DNA of 64,000 nucleotides from Orobanche coerulescens (Eukaryota; Streptophyta; Magnoliopsida; Lamiales; Orobanchaceae): contig CM065811.1 in NCBI GenBank assembly GCA_033398695.1, positions 74,156,001 through 74,220,000 on the forward strand, in the 5' to 3' direction. This document shows positions 34,727 to 45,601 of the stretch, piece after piece (position 1 is the first letter of the stretch; the number at the start of each line of letters is the position of its first letter). Made by a program: the position numbers and the translations under genes. The notes under the pieces were generated by a model, which was not told where the DNA came from, made no database searches, and worked only from the letters and a program-made list of their open reading frames with translations.

Positions 34727-36210
34727 TGTTGCAATATAAAAAGCAGCAGAAGCAAGTTGGTGGAAATTATTTTAAGAAAGGTTTTATAAACTAACCAACA
34801 TAAAAACCGGATCTATTTAGGCTTGTCAATTAATTAACTAAACAAATTAACAAACAATTAAATACACATATTTACGCATGGGAGTTGGTAATTAATACCT
34901 TTGAAGCTAAGTGGTAGGAAATCTCTTTTGGTCGATTTATCTGCTCTTCGTACTCCTCTCCGATCTTCTTGTATCTCTACCTCAAGATCTTCTAGAGTAT
35001 ATCTCGCTTATATCCGGATGTCGTGTGGGCAACAATCTACAGGACTGAACTTGGACTACAATGGATCGGCCGAATTATCTTCTCAAGAAACTCATGATTT
35101 TTGTTCTCTCTATTTTTCTTGAATATTTTGGTATTTTAGAAAAATATTGTGTTAACTAAATTATGGAATCCAAGACACAAGTCAAGATCCACAATTAAAC
35201 ACACACACAAAAATCGATTTTCTTGCTTCAATAATGATATAAAAATCGACCAACACCAATGTCCTATTTATAGGTGTTTTGGGCTACTCTAGGGACCTTA
35301 AGGAGGATATGGTAAGGACTCCCAATAGATATCTTCTTTCCAATATTAGGACTCTTCCTAATATTAAGACTCTATTAATATTAACTTAGTCCACTAAAAG
35401 GTTGATATTGTACTTCCTACCAAAATCCCAAATTATGAAATTGGGTTCCTTTTTGAATTAATTATTTCCCGTGTTTAAGATATTCTATATCCATTAATTA
35501 ATTTAAGCTACTGACAGCTTTTAATTAATTAATATATTATACATGAGTATACCACTCGACCTTTATTATTATATCGGAAAATTATTTCCACCTGCAGGGT
35601 TTAATATACTAATCCTTTTGAGTGCCTCAAGGGACATGAATAACCCGACTGATCGGGACACGATTTCTAGCTACAATATTAATTATCATATAAATAAGAA
35701 TATTGCCCAAAATATCGAGCATATTGAGTCAATCATTGTGGCTTTCACCCATGATAAATCAAAACAATAAATATTAAATATATATAATTAAGTATTAATC
35801 ACTAGAATTAAGAAATAATAATTGTTCGAGATGTACGTTCTTCTTATAGTAAGTACAGAAGAATCTATCTCACCTCAATCCAGTTCAACGTATAACGAAT
35901 ATGCTAATATATGCTAATGGTTAAGACCAACCAATCTCAAACATATACTACAACCTCTCACATAACGGTCTAATATTATAGAGGTTGTGAACTAAATATT
36001 ACTATATAAAAAACCGATAATGTGATCTTCTGTGTGACACGACACACCACATTATCTACAATATAAAGTAATTTAGACAACATTTGCATAACCATAGCGT
36101 GAATAAATATGCAAAACATGTGATAAATGAATTAAATATTCTCATAGATAAAGACCGGGAAATTAGGTAATACAAGCATAAAGTATGCTTTGACGTATAC
36201 AACCCTAACA
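34727..36210 (-). repeat. Copia B 5' LTR (1,484 bp)
   Basis: Complete LTR: TGTTGC at the left and CTAACA at the right, followed by target duplication ATTTT. The minus-strand TATA CCTATAAATAGG is at about 35277-35266. The same LTR in the opposite orientation appears at the right edge of the window (59688-64000). Confidence 0.93.
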
Positions 36211-36215
36211 ATTTT

Positions 36216-36869
36216 TCCCTTCAAAAGTATGTTTGGTTTATCACAAAACAATTGCTCAGTAAAGAATTGCTTGGTTAATTTGATACATTGGTGGATTTTC
36301 ATCAAAACTTTTGATCAAGACTAGGCGCATCCTCCTTGGTATTTGTTTATGCTTTGAAAGTTCAAACGGAATCAGTGGTTTTTAAACAGCTTTAGTTGTA
36401 CCGACATTCCTACTTTCTCTGCAAGTCTACCAAGTTGGAGTTACCGAAAGGATCATTAATCGAGATATAAATCGAACACCCCGATGAGTTTTGAAATGTT
36501 TAAACGCTCCTATGGCCATATTTCCATAGTATTGTATCAACAATAATACCTTTGAAAAAGGTTTCAACCTTGCTCTATCACTCAACAATAGGGAAATACC
36601 AAAATAGCAACTTTAAACGATCACAGTGATCTGAGTTTAAGATCCAGAAAGTGCACGACATATGGACAGAAAGATACGAAAGTCTAGTTTCCAGAAGAAC
36701 TGACCGTTCGTCTATAGACTTCTTAACGAAGGAGTTATTGCTATTTTAGTGAACAAAGGTCAAGCTACACAGAAATTATTTCCAGCGATTGTGCTAAACC
36801 TTGATCCTAACCAACTTGGTCGAATTTCCCCAAACTCGAAGTTGATGAGTTTTCGCTATGTCTTTCATC
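36216..36869 (+). other. Copia C gag-pol spacer and decayed 5' pol
   Basis: Continuation of copia C after the copia B insertion. No long frame and no motif until the protease at about 36910. Probably the gag-pol spacer plus a decayed start of pol. Confidence 0.55.
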
Positions 36870-37440
36870 ACAAGGCCAATCGAGTTTCATGTCTTATTGT
36901 AGACGTCTCATGGTGAAATTGAGTGCCTTGCTGATAGTGGAACAACCCACACTATTCTTCCGAATAGGCAATTATTTAAGGATATTGTGCCATATATATC
37001 CTCAGTGACAACAATGATTGGTTCCTCCCAAGTAATTCAAGGGAGGGGACCTGCTCATTTCTTGCTACCTAATGGTATGTATATTAATGTCACAAATGCT
37101 CTCTATGCCCCAAGAGCATACCGAACCTTGCTATGTTTTAGGGACATCCGTGTCAACGGTTATCACCTTGATACGCACTGTGAGAATGGATTAGAATTTT
37201 TGTGTGTTACTCTGGCAGAATGTGGAAGACGCTGTGTTCTCGAGAAACTTATGAGTCTAAGTAGTGGTTTATACCAGACTACAATAAGAGTTATTGAATC
37301 CTACGCTGTGAGTCACGAACTTTGTGATTCCGAAGCATACCAACTATGGCATGACCGACTCGGTCACCCTGGACGCGACATGATGATTCGCATTTTGAAA
37401 AACTCACACGGTCATCCGTTTTTCAAGTCCAGAAAAAAAA
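36870..37440 (+). pseudogene. Copia C protease and pre-integrase domain
   Basis: The protease motif CLADSGTTHTILP (DSG intact) is near 36925. It is followed by GRGPAHFLLPNGMYINVTNA, LYAPRAYRTLLCF and VLEKLMSLSSGLYQTTI, then the zinc-type motif LWHDRLGHPGRDMMIRILKN. The frame is lost near 37430 at a run of eight A's, a plausible slippage site. Protease processes the polyprotein; the pre-integrase domain precedes integrase. Confidence 0.88.
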
Positions 37441-38445
37441 TTGGAAGCACCACTAGATATCGGCATCGATGTGAGTGAGTGTGATACCATATCACTGGGA
37501 TTAAAGATCGCACGCCCTGACAAGGTTGACGGTGCATCTTTCGTAAATCCCGAGGCTTCCGTGGCAATTTACAATGCCCATAAATCATTTTGTAAAGCCT
37601 GTTCATTAGCAAAGTTGATACCTTCTCCATCCTTTGCTAAAGACTCAACACAAAATATTCGCTTCTTACAAAGAATTCAAGAGCACATTTGTGGACCTAT
37701 TCAACCAGAGTGCAGACCATTCAGATACTTTATGGTTTTGGTCGATGCATCGACGCGATGGTCAGACGTTGCTCTACTATCCACAAGAAATGCTGCATTT
37801 GCTAAACTCTTAGCACAAATCATGAAGTTACGGGCTAACCACCCCGACTTTCCAATCTCGTCATTAAGATTGGACAATGCTGGTGAATTTACGTCAAAAT
37901 CCTTTGACGACTATTGCATGTCGATTGGGATTGAAGTTGAACATCCCATCCCCCATATTTATTCGCAGAATGGCCTTGCTGAGGCTATGATTAAGCGGTT
38001 ACAACTTATCGCCCGAGCATTGGTATTGCGCATCAACTTGCCGATTTCTGCCTGGGGTTATGCAATTTTGCATGCGGCTATACTTATTCGCTTTTGACCC
38101 ACTGCCAATCAACCCTTTAGTGCGTACCAGTTGGTAACTGGATATGAGCCTGATATTTCACACTTACGCATTTTTGGTTGTGCAGTCTGAGTGCCAATTA
38201 CGCCTCCACAACGTACTAAAATGGGTCCGTAAAGATGATTAGGTATATACGTTGGCTATGAATCGCCTAAAATTATCTGCTATTTGGAACCTTTGATAGG
38301 AGATCTGTTTAATGCAAGATTTGCAGACTGTCACTTTGATGAGACAAACTTCCCGTCTTCAGGGGGAGAGAGGAATCGAACGATTCTAGTTGAACTCCAG
38401 GAAATTGTCTAGTGTGCTCCCTCTTAGCCTCATCAAGATCCCTGC
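37441..38445 (+). pseudogene. Copia C integrase
   Basis: Cysteine pair FCKACSLAKL, then IQEHICGPIQP, where the family has an Asp in the position of His. The core continues YFMVLVDASTRWSDVALLST, SLRLDNAGEFTSKSFDDYC (second Asp) and YSQNGLAEAMIKRLQLIARA (Glu). A stop at 38095-38097 interrupts; the following 300 bases contain fragments such as HLRIFGCAV and FADCHFDETNFPS in the same region. Confidence 0.87.
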
Positions 38446-38814
38446 ATGGCTCAATCCGAGCTGGAAGTGCAACGTATTCTCAGTCTTCACAAAGTTGCGG
38501 ATTCGATGCCCGACAGCTTTACTGATACTGTGAAAGTGACAAGATCTACCATTCCCGCTGCGAATGTTCCTACAAGGTTAGAAGTCCCAGTTATAGGGCA
38601 AGGTTCAGACTCCCAAATCAATGATGCCCCCGGCATCGACCCTAGTGGTGGGACGGATGCTCTTATCCCTACTCGAAAGAGGGGGAGGCCAGTGGGTAGA
38701 AAGGATACCGAACCTCGAAAGAGAAGAGGAACGGAGGCACAAAATCCTCTCATTATCGACACAGTGACTCCGTCACACGAGATTATTTCTGACTATGGAT
38801 ATGTCCTCGAATAA
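38446..38814 (+). pseudogene. Copia C linker between integrase and reverse transcriptase
   Basis: A 122-residue open frame in register with integrase above. It has a polar first half (IPAANVPTRLEVP) and a basic KRGRPVGRKDTEPRKRR with an AT-hook-like GRP core. This linker is typical of the same copia group, so it is not an independent DNA-binding gene. It is not translated separately as far as I can see. Confidence 0.75.
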
Positions 38815-39701
38815 ACAATGGAACAATCGACGGACGTGTCGGAAACTTTGTTGATGTCAGAGAATAAAGAAATCTCGATGCAATGTATGAGTGAATACGT
38901 ATTGTTGGACAGGTCGTCCATGCTAGTCGATGATGCTTTTGCCTACTCCGTCGCTCAAGAAATTATTTAAGACGACAATGCTGAGCCGCGCTAGGTTGCT
39001 AAATGTCAACGACGAGCCGATTGGCCAAAATGGAAAGATGCAATGCAAGCTGAACTAGACTCAATGGCTAAACGTGAGGTATTTGGCCGTATCGAGCCAG
39101 TACCCGTGGGCGTTAAACCAGTTGGACATAAGTGGGTCTTTGTTCTTAAAAGCAATGATAAGAATAAGGTCATGCGTTACAAAGCGAGACTAGTTTCCCA
39201 AGGCTTCTCACAGTGTCCTGGCATTGACTACGAGGAGACATATTCTCCCGTTATGGACATCATACTTTCCGCTACTTAGTCAGCTTGGTAATATCCGAAA
39301 AACTGAATATGCAGATTATGGATGTGGTTACAGTGTATCTTTATGGGGATCTAGATATGGATATTTATATGAAAGTCCCCTAAGGGATTTCATTGCCCAA
39401 ATCAAGTAGCTCTAAGCCGCGGAGCGCTTACGCTGTGAAACTGCGTCGTTCACTGTATGGGTTGAAACAATCCGGAAGGATGTGGTACAACCGCCTACGT
39501 GAATACTTGGTTGGGAAGGGATACGAGAACAGTGATATCTACCCATGCATTTTTGTGAAAACAACAGATACAGGATTTGTGATTATAGTCGTCTATGTAG
39601 ATGACATGAATGTTATCGGTACCATATATGAGGTCAATGAAATGGCCCGCTGCCTTAAGTCCGAATTCGAGATGAAAGACCTGGGGAGGACTCGATTCTA
39701 A
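38815..39701 (+). pseudogene. Copia C reverse transcriptase, frameshifted
   Basis: WPKWKDAMQAELDSMAKREV and HKWVFVLKSNDKNKVMRYKA, then ARLVSQGFSQCPGIDYEETY and SPVMD. A frameshift near 39260 removes the normal continuation (the DVVTVYLYG-like stretch is visible in another frame near 39325). The frame returns with YAVKLRRSLYGLKQSGRMWY and the active site IIVVYVDDMNVIG, then SEFEMKDLGRTRF before an in-frame TAA at 39699. Confidence 0.9.
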
Positions 39702-40739
39702 TTGGTCTTAGAGCTAGAACATCGAGATGATGATATACTCATTCATCAATCTGCCTATGTCCAGAAAATGCTCAGGCGATTTAGTATGGAGAAAGCACAT
39801 CCTCTTGCTACCCCCATGGTTGGTCGAAGTCTGGAAATGAACAAGGATCCATTTCGTCCTAAAGAGGAGGATGAAGAGGTCCTTGGAGCAGAAACACCGT
39901 ACCTTAGCATAATCGATGCGTTGTTGTATCTGGATCAATGTACTCGCCCAGACATCGCATTCTCTGTAAATCTATTAGCGAGATTTAGCTCCACTCCCAC
40001 GATAAGGCATTGGAATGGAGTAAAACACATCTTTCGATACTTGAAAGGCTCCAGTGATCTTGGATTGTTCTTTCCCTACGCAAGAGAGAGCGATATTCCA
40101 AAAGGAATTATTGAGGTTAAGACAATGCATACCGATCGTCGATCTTCCTCTGATATTGTAGCTAAGCATGGCAGCTTGAATACCAGAAGTGCTAATGCAA
40201 GCAAGCTTACCCCCTATGCAGAGAATCCTAACAATATGTTAGTTGGATTTGCTGATGCCAATTATCTCTCTGACCTGCATAAAGGACGTTCCCAAACTGG
40301 TTATGTGTTCACCATTGGGAATACGGCGATATCTTGGCGATCTACCAAGCAGACCCTGGTTGCTACTTCCTCGAACCATGCCAAGATAATTGCATTGCAC
40401 GAATCCGTAAGAGAGTGCATTTGGCTTCGGTCAGTCATAGACCATATATGAGGAACTTGTGGATTAGAGCCCACTACAGCAACCCCTACTTGCATCTTTG
40501 AGGACAATGCGGCATGCATTGAGCAGATGAAATTAAGTTTCATTAAGGGTGATAATACCAAGCATATTGCGCCGAAGTACTTTTATAATCAGCAACAGCA
40601 GAAAATGCTGAATATCAAAGTGAAACAAGTGCGTTCCGATGAGAATATCGCAGACTTGTTCACTAAGTCTCTGCCAAAATCTAGATTTGAGAAACATGTG
40701 AGAAGCATCTGCATGTGTCGATTATCCGAGCTCAACTAA
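39702..40739 (+). pseudogene. Copia C RNase H and polyprotein C terminus
   Basis: Continues in frame after the TAA: LELEHRDDDILIHQSAYVQK, YLDQCTRPDIAFSVNLLARF, LVGFADANYLSDLHKGRSQT, GYVFTIGNTAISWRSTKQTL and VATSSNHAKIIALHES. A stop near 40449 interrupts, then CIFEDNAACIEQMK and HIAPKYFYN, and the terminal NIADLFTKSLPKSRFEKHV. The natural stop is at 40737-40739. The usual SxxEAE reads SNHAKI here, so the catalytic Glu is probably gone. Confidence 0.9.
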
Positions 40740-40943
40740 TGATAGCTCGTTGGGATGAGCTGTTATGTATACCTCAGGGGAGTACAGTTCTCATGATTCT
40801 GGCATTTTAGTTGGTGCGTTGTGCTCTTTTTCCTCACCAAGTCTTTGTTTTTTCCCATGGGGTTTTGTTTGACTTGGAAAGGTTTTTTACCGAGGCAACA
40901 TCTTATGCACCATGATAGTATTAGTGCTCGACACAGGGGGGAG
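40740..40943 (+). other. Copia C 3' untranslated end and polypurine tract
   Basis: About 200 bases ending in ACAGGGGGGAG (40934-40943 approximately), a clear polypurine tract directly before TGTTCC. Confidence 0.8.
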
Positions 40944-41183
40944 TGTTCCAGGATATCCTTCCCTTATTGGTGTCTTACCTAATACTGGTTGTAGGGGGAT
41001 ACAAAGAAGGAAGGTTCTAGATCCTTCTAGAGGTAGTAGGATCCTATAAGATGTCTTACCTTATCTAGGAATCCTATGTATGGAAGGACTCTTATTGTAA
41101 TGCCTATATAAAAGCCCCTCTATCAGTGTTATGAATACAATTGATTGACTCATATTTACAGTCCTTCATTTTCTCCTGAAACA
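40944..41183 (+). repeat. Copia C 3' LTR (240 bp)
   Basis: Begins TGTTCCAGGATATCC after the polypurine tract and ends CTGAAACA. It contains the TATA box CTATATAAAAG at about 41104. I placed the end at the last ACA before the AT-rich flank; without the 5' copy this end is approximate. Confidence 0.7.
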
Positions 41184-41336
41184 AGCATATAATTAAGGCA
41201 TTAAAGTATTTATTAATAACAATATACATAATATATGTGATAGTAATTAAAAAAATAAAAATTAACCAAAAATCTGCAAAATGACACGTAGGACAAATCA
41301 TTCTGATGCAAGAAAAAAACTCCGCTTTTATAATAT

Positions 41337-43855
41337 ACTAGATGTTCTCCGGTGCGATGCACCGCATAAGATATTCTTTTATTAGAAAATAATTTCTCGA
41401 TCTCTAAATTTATTTTTGATGATTTTCGACATGAGTATCATATTAGCGTAATATTAATAAAAGACTTACTGAGCGTATTATGGGGTGTAATATAATTCAA
41501 GATAGAGTACCATATTAGTGGAGTGTTAAGTCAATTAGTGTCCGTTACATGAACAAATTTTCTGGACATACCGAAAAAAAGTAGGAATAAATTTTGGGGA
41601 CGAAAATAATATGTGATTAAGTCTTAATATATGTGTGTGTGCGGTGTATGTTTTATTATTTTTAGTTATTACAAATAAATATCATAATTTATTTTTTATG
41701 TAAGCAATAAATGAGTTAATATATTTTTATTTTGCATCAATTAATTTTACCGAAAATAAATATTCATATTTTTTCTAATATAATTTTTTTTGTGCAATCG
41801 GTCATTATTGTAAATCTATCAAATTTATTATATTCATATGGATGTCTAGTTGAAAATTGTGAAATAAAAATTAATTTGATATATTTTTCATTAAAAATAA
41901 ACTTGATTTAAAAAACTATAAACATTTAAAATTTTAAGCCAAAAAAATAAAGGAATTTTTTTTATTGGTAGATGAATGTAAGTTGTGGAATAAAATTCCC
42001 ACATTACATATCTAGATTTTTTTTTTTGAAATTTAAGAATACATCTCTATATATAAATTTTATTTTAAAATAAAAAATCAAAAATCTTACAAAGTGACAT
42101 GTGTCACGACTCTCTTTTAATAGAAGTATAGATATAGATAACAAAACCCGTGGACTAGTTCACAGAATGATGAACGTACTTATTTTCTTAATAAAAAACT
42201 AATGAAATATTTAATAATAATTTTATTTTTAATTATATTATTTCTATGATATATTGAAAAACACGTCCTTAGTTAATATACTTATGATTTTTTTTTTTCC
42301 TTTATCCAACTCCAACATTCCTTACTTTTTATTCTTTGATATGACATTATGTAAATTTAGCAGTTGCTGAATATTGGTCTTGTCGTATATAATCCAACAT
42401 TTCTCAACTTTTAACTTCAACTCTTGTTATTGTCATTTCAAAATAAATCATCATGAGAAAATATCCTCTTCATAACTTAAATGAAACTTGTTCTCAAAAA
42501 GACCGATTATTATTTATGGTATGAAACACTTATTGAATAAATAATTTAAATTAAAAAAGTACATTTAAAATATTACTGGAGTACGTAATGATTTTAATTA
42601 GATTATAAATTTATAAAATTAATATGAAAAATATTTATTTGGAACGATTGATTTGATTAAGAAAATAATTTTAAATAAATTATAATAATAACAAAAATTA
42701 ACATATATATATATATATATCAATTCACAGAAATTGATATGGAAAAATATTTATTTGTACGAAATAATTAAACATTAAAAGAGGATTCATAGGATATGAG
42801 GGTAAGTTTTAATTTTAATTGCATAATAAATAACTGATACAGGTAGAATATTAGTTGAAATATTAAATAATTTTAATTGGATCATAAATTAGTGATAGCT
42901 AATTGACTAATATGTGCTAGATAAGACTTCACAAATAATGTATGGGAATTTTTAAATAAATTAGAAGAAGTGCTTAGAGGCAGATAAAATCAAAGAAAAA
43001 AAAAGAAACTGGAAGATCGAGAGATCGAAGCCTTAATTCAAGTTCAATTGAACATAAAGTGGTAAACTGTACCATCTATATTTTCTATTAAAAGAGAGTC
43101 GTGACACATGTCACTCTCTAAGTTTTTTGATTTTTTATTTTAAAATATAGTTTATATATAGAGATGTATCCTTAAATTTCTTAAAAAAAATTCTAGATAT
43201 GTATTGTGGGAGTTTTATTCCACAACTTACACTCATTTACCAATAAAAAAATCCTTCCTTTATTTTTTTAGCTTAAAATTTTAAATATTTATAATTTTTT
43301 AAATCAAGTTTATTTTTATTAAAAATATATCAAATTAATTTTTGTTTCACATTTTTCAACTAGACATCCATATGAATATAATAAATTTGATGGATTTACA
43401 ATATTGACCGATTGCACAAAAAAATTATATTATAAAAACTATGAATATTTATTTTCAGTAAAATTAATTGATGCAAAACAAAAATATATTAACTCATTTA
43501 TTGCTTACATAAAAAATAAATTATGATATTTATTTAATTATAATAACTAAAAATAATAAAACATACACTGCACACACACACATATATTAAGACTTAATCA
43601 CATATTACTTTCGTCTCTAAACTTTGTTCCTACTTTTTTCGGTATGTCCAGGAAATTTGTTCATGTAATAGACACTAATTGACTTAACACTCCGCTAATG
43701 TGGTACTCTTTCTTAAATTATATTACACCCCATAATACACTCACGCTAATATGATATTCATGTCGAAGATCATCAAAAATAAATTTAGAAATCGAGAAAT
43801 TATTTTCTAATAAGAGAATATCTTATGCGGTGCATCGCACCGGAGAACATCTAGT
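41337..43855. mobile_element. Inverted-repeat element with about 0.8-kb arms (2.5 kb, AT-rich)
   Basis: The left arm, 41337-about 42133, starts ACTAGATGTTCTCCGGTGCG; the right arm, about 43074-43855, is its reverse complement ending CGGAGAACATCTAGT. Matching blocks run through the whole arms, including GACATGTGTCACGACTC and the inner CTCTTTTAATAGAA. The about 940-base centre is AT-rich and has no reading frame. It is probably a non-autonomous DNA transposon of the long-TIR (Mutator-like) or foldback kind. I see no convincing target duplication, so the class is open. The ends carry GGTGCGATGCACC, itself a near-palindrome. Confidence 0.85.
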
Positions 43856-43908
43856 TTTAACAATAAGCTAGTAAGGTCCTGTTCTTTTATATTTATGTTT
43901 CAGTTTTT

Positions 43909-44355
43909 CAGTTTAGTTCAGTTTAGTTTAGGTCCATTCAGTTCAGTTCAGTTCAGTTCAGTTATTATTATTATTGTTATTATTATTATTACTATTAATT
44001 ATTATTATTATTATTGATCTTGATTATTATTATTGTTGCTGTTGTTGATTACTATTATTATTACTAATAATATTTACTAATAATAATAATAATAATAATA
44101 TTTATTGTTGTTGATTATTATTATTATTCTTACTACTATTATTATTATTTGTGACATTTGATACTTTTGTGGCATTTGGGATATTTGGGGCATATTTATT
44201 AGTATTATTATTTTTATTATTATGATTATAATTAATATTATTTTTATTATTACGTTATTATTTTTTCTATTTTATTATTTTTCTTATTATTTTATTTTAT
44301 TTAATATTTTTAATATTATTATATTATTATTATTTATTACTCTTAATATATATTT
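43909..44355. repeat. Microsatellites: (TTCAG)n then (ATT)n
   Basis: Five consecutive TTCAG units near 43940-43965 are followed by about 390 bases dominated by ATT/TTA trinucleotides with interruptions (GTT, CTT, ACT). Nothing else is seen up to 44575. Confidence 0.9.
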
Positions 44356-44574
44356 GATTGTTCAATTCGATTGATTCGATTCGATTCAATTTAATTGATT
44401 CAAATTCATTCATCAAAAAACAATGTTCAATTTGTTTTATGTAATGTTAATCTTGCGGGAAATTTTGTTAACTAGGATTTATTTAAGCACATAAGTAAAC
44501 TTTAGATTTCTCCATGATTTGACAAAAAGTCATCAAATTATACTCATTTCGATCGAGATTAAATTTAACATTTA

Positions 44575-45601
44575 ATATAGGACAAATGACTAAAATAGAA
44601 CTCCATGTTTACCAATTATTTGAGGACCTAAAATTTTCGAAAGTATCAAACTGTGACCTAATCTTTGATCCGCTAGACTACGTTAGGACCTCCGTTAACT
44701 TTTGTCCGTTAAGTACTAACAGATTGTTTAGTTGGCAGTTAAATAACACGTGACAGATGTTTATTGGCTGGTCAATATATGAAGTAAAATAATAATAAAA
44801 AATAATAAAAAAATAAAAGTATTAAAAATATAAAAAATCAAAAAAATCTAGAAAACTTAAGAAAAAAATCAGAACTTAATTTTTTTAAAAAATCTGAAAA
44901 TTGAAAAAATAGGAACTTCACGTATTTTTTTAAATTCTAGAATACTAATATTAAAAAATCGAAAGTTTATAAATTAGATTCGGAAATAAAAAACTAAAAA
45001 AATTTCGGATCTTATTTATAAACTGTTTTAATAAAATAAAAACTGAAATATTATTTTCCATAAATTAAAACTGATCCGGTTATCTTCTCTGGTGAGGTTA
45101 ACTTTAAATAATTAATGTGTAATCTGGTTTTTTGGATTTTTTAGATTTAAAAAAATGAAATGTTTTGTTTGCAAAAAGTAAAATAAATAAAAAATAATTT
45201 ACTAGCATGTTTTTCTTTTAAAAATAAAATAAATAATTCAGATTTTTTTTTTATTTAATGAAAAATAATATTTCAGTTTTTTATTAAAACAATTTATAAA
45301 TAAGATTCGGAATTTTTTTTAAATTTTTTATTTTCGAATTTTAAATAAAAACTTCGGATTTTTTAATATTAATATTCCAGAATTAAAAAAAATACCTGGA
45401 GTTCCGATTTTTTTTTAATTTTATAGATTTTTTAAGTAAAAAAAATTAACTTCTGGTTCTTTTCTTAAGTTTCCAATTTTTTATATTTCTTATATTTTTT
45501 AGACTTTTGTATTTTTTATTATTATTTTACATCATATATTGACCAACCAATAAACATATGCCACGTGTCATTTAATTGCCAACTAAGCACTCCGTTATTA
45601 C
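44575..45601. mobile_element. Second inverted-repeat element, cut by gypsy LTR F
   Basis: The left arm, 44713-45066, pairs with the right arm, about 45252-45601. For example TTTAGTTGGCAGTTAAATAA and ATGTTTATTGGCTGGTCAAT on the left have reverse-complement partners near 45540-45590. The left arm continues outward to about 44575, but the right arm stops at 45601, exactly where the LTR begins, so the insertion removed or displaced its end. The interior is AT-rich without coding potential. It is a MITE-like or larger non-autonomous element. Confidence 0.78.

Larger units (their letters stand above)
18553..36210 (-). mobile_element. Copia B: Ty1/copia element, target duplication ATTTT, split by Gyp2
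   Basis: Starts TGTTGGAATATAA and ends CCCTAACA, with ATTTT on both outer sides. Coding order on the minus strand from 33396 leftwards is gag, CCHC knuckle, protease, integrase, reverse transcriptase, RNase H, the copia order. Its left (3') LTR is in two pieces (18553-18768 and 28494-about 29650) because Gyp2 inserted there. That LTR also lacks about 115 bp at its U3 end, together with the polypurine tract and the end of RNase H. Both outer ends and the target duplication survive, so that loss was an internal deletion after insertion. Without Gyp2 the element would be about 7.9 kb. Confidence 0.92.
17263..41183 (+). mobile_element. Copia C: plus-strand Ty1/copia element split by copia B
   Basis: Gag at 17263-18390 and pol at 36870-40739 lie on the same strand on either side of copia B (18553-36210). 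The copia B target duplication ATTTT (18548-18552 and 36211-36215) shows that they were once contiguous. Gag and pol belong to the same plant copia group, with a LWHDRLGHPG pre-integrase motif and a C terminus DLFTKSLP...R; I cannot name the lineage firmly. A polypurine tract and a 240-bp LTR follow pol. The start given is the gag ATG because the 5' LTR was not found. Frameshifts and stops in gag and pol show that it is dead and the oldest layer of this nest. Confidence 0.85.

Noticed and set aside
38446..38814. Independent AT-hook DNA-binding gene
   Set aside because: In frame with copia C integrase, and it matches the usual linker position before reverse transcriptase in that group.
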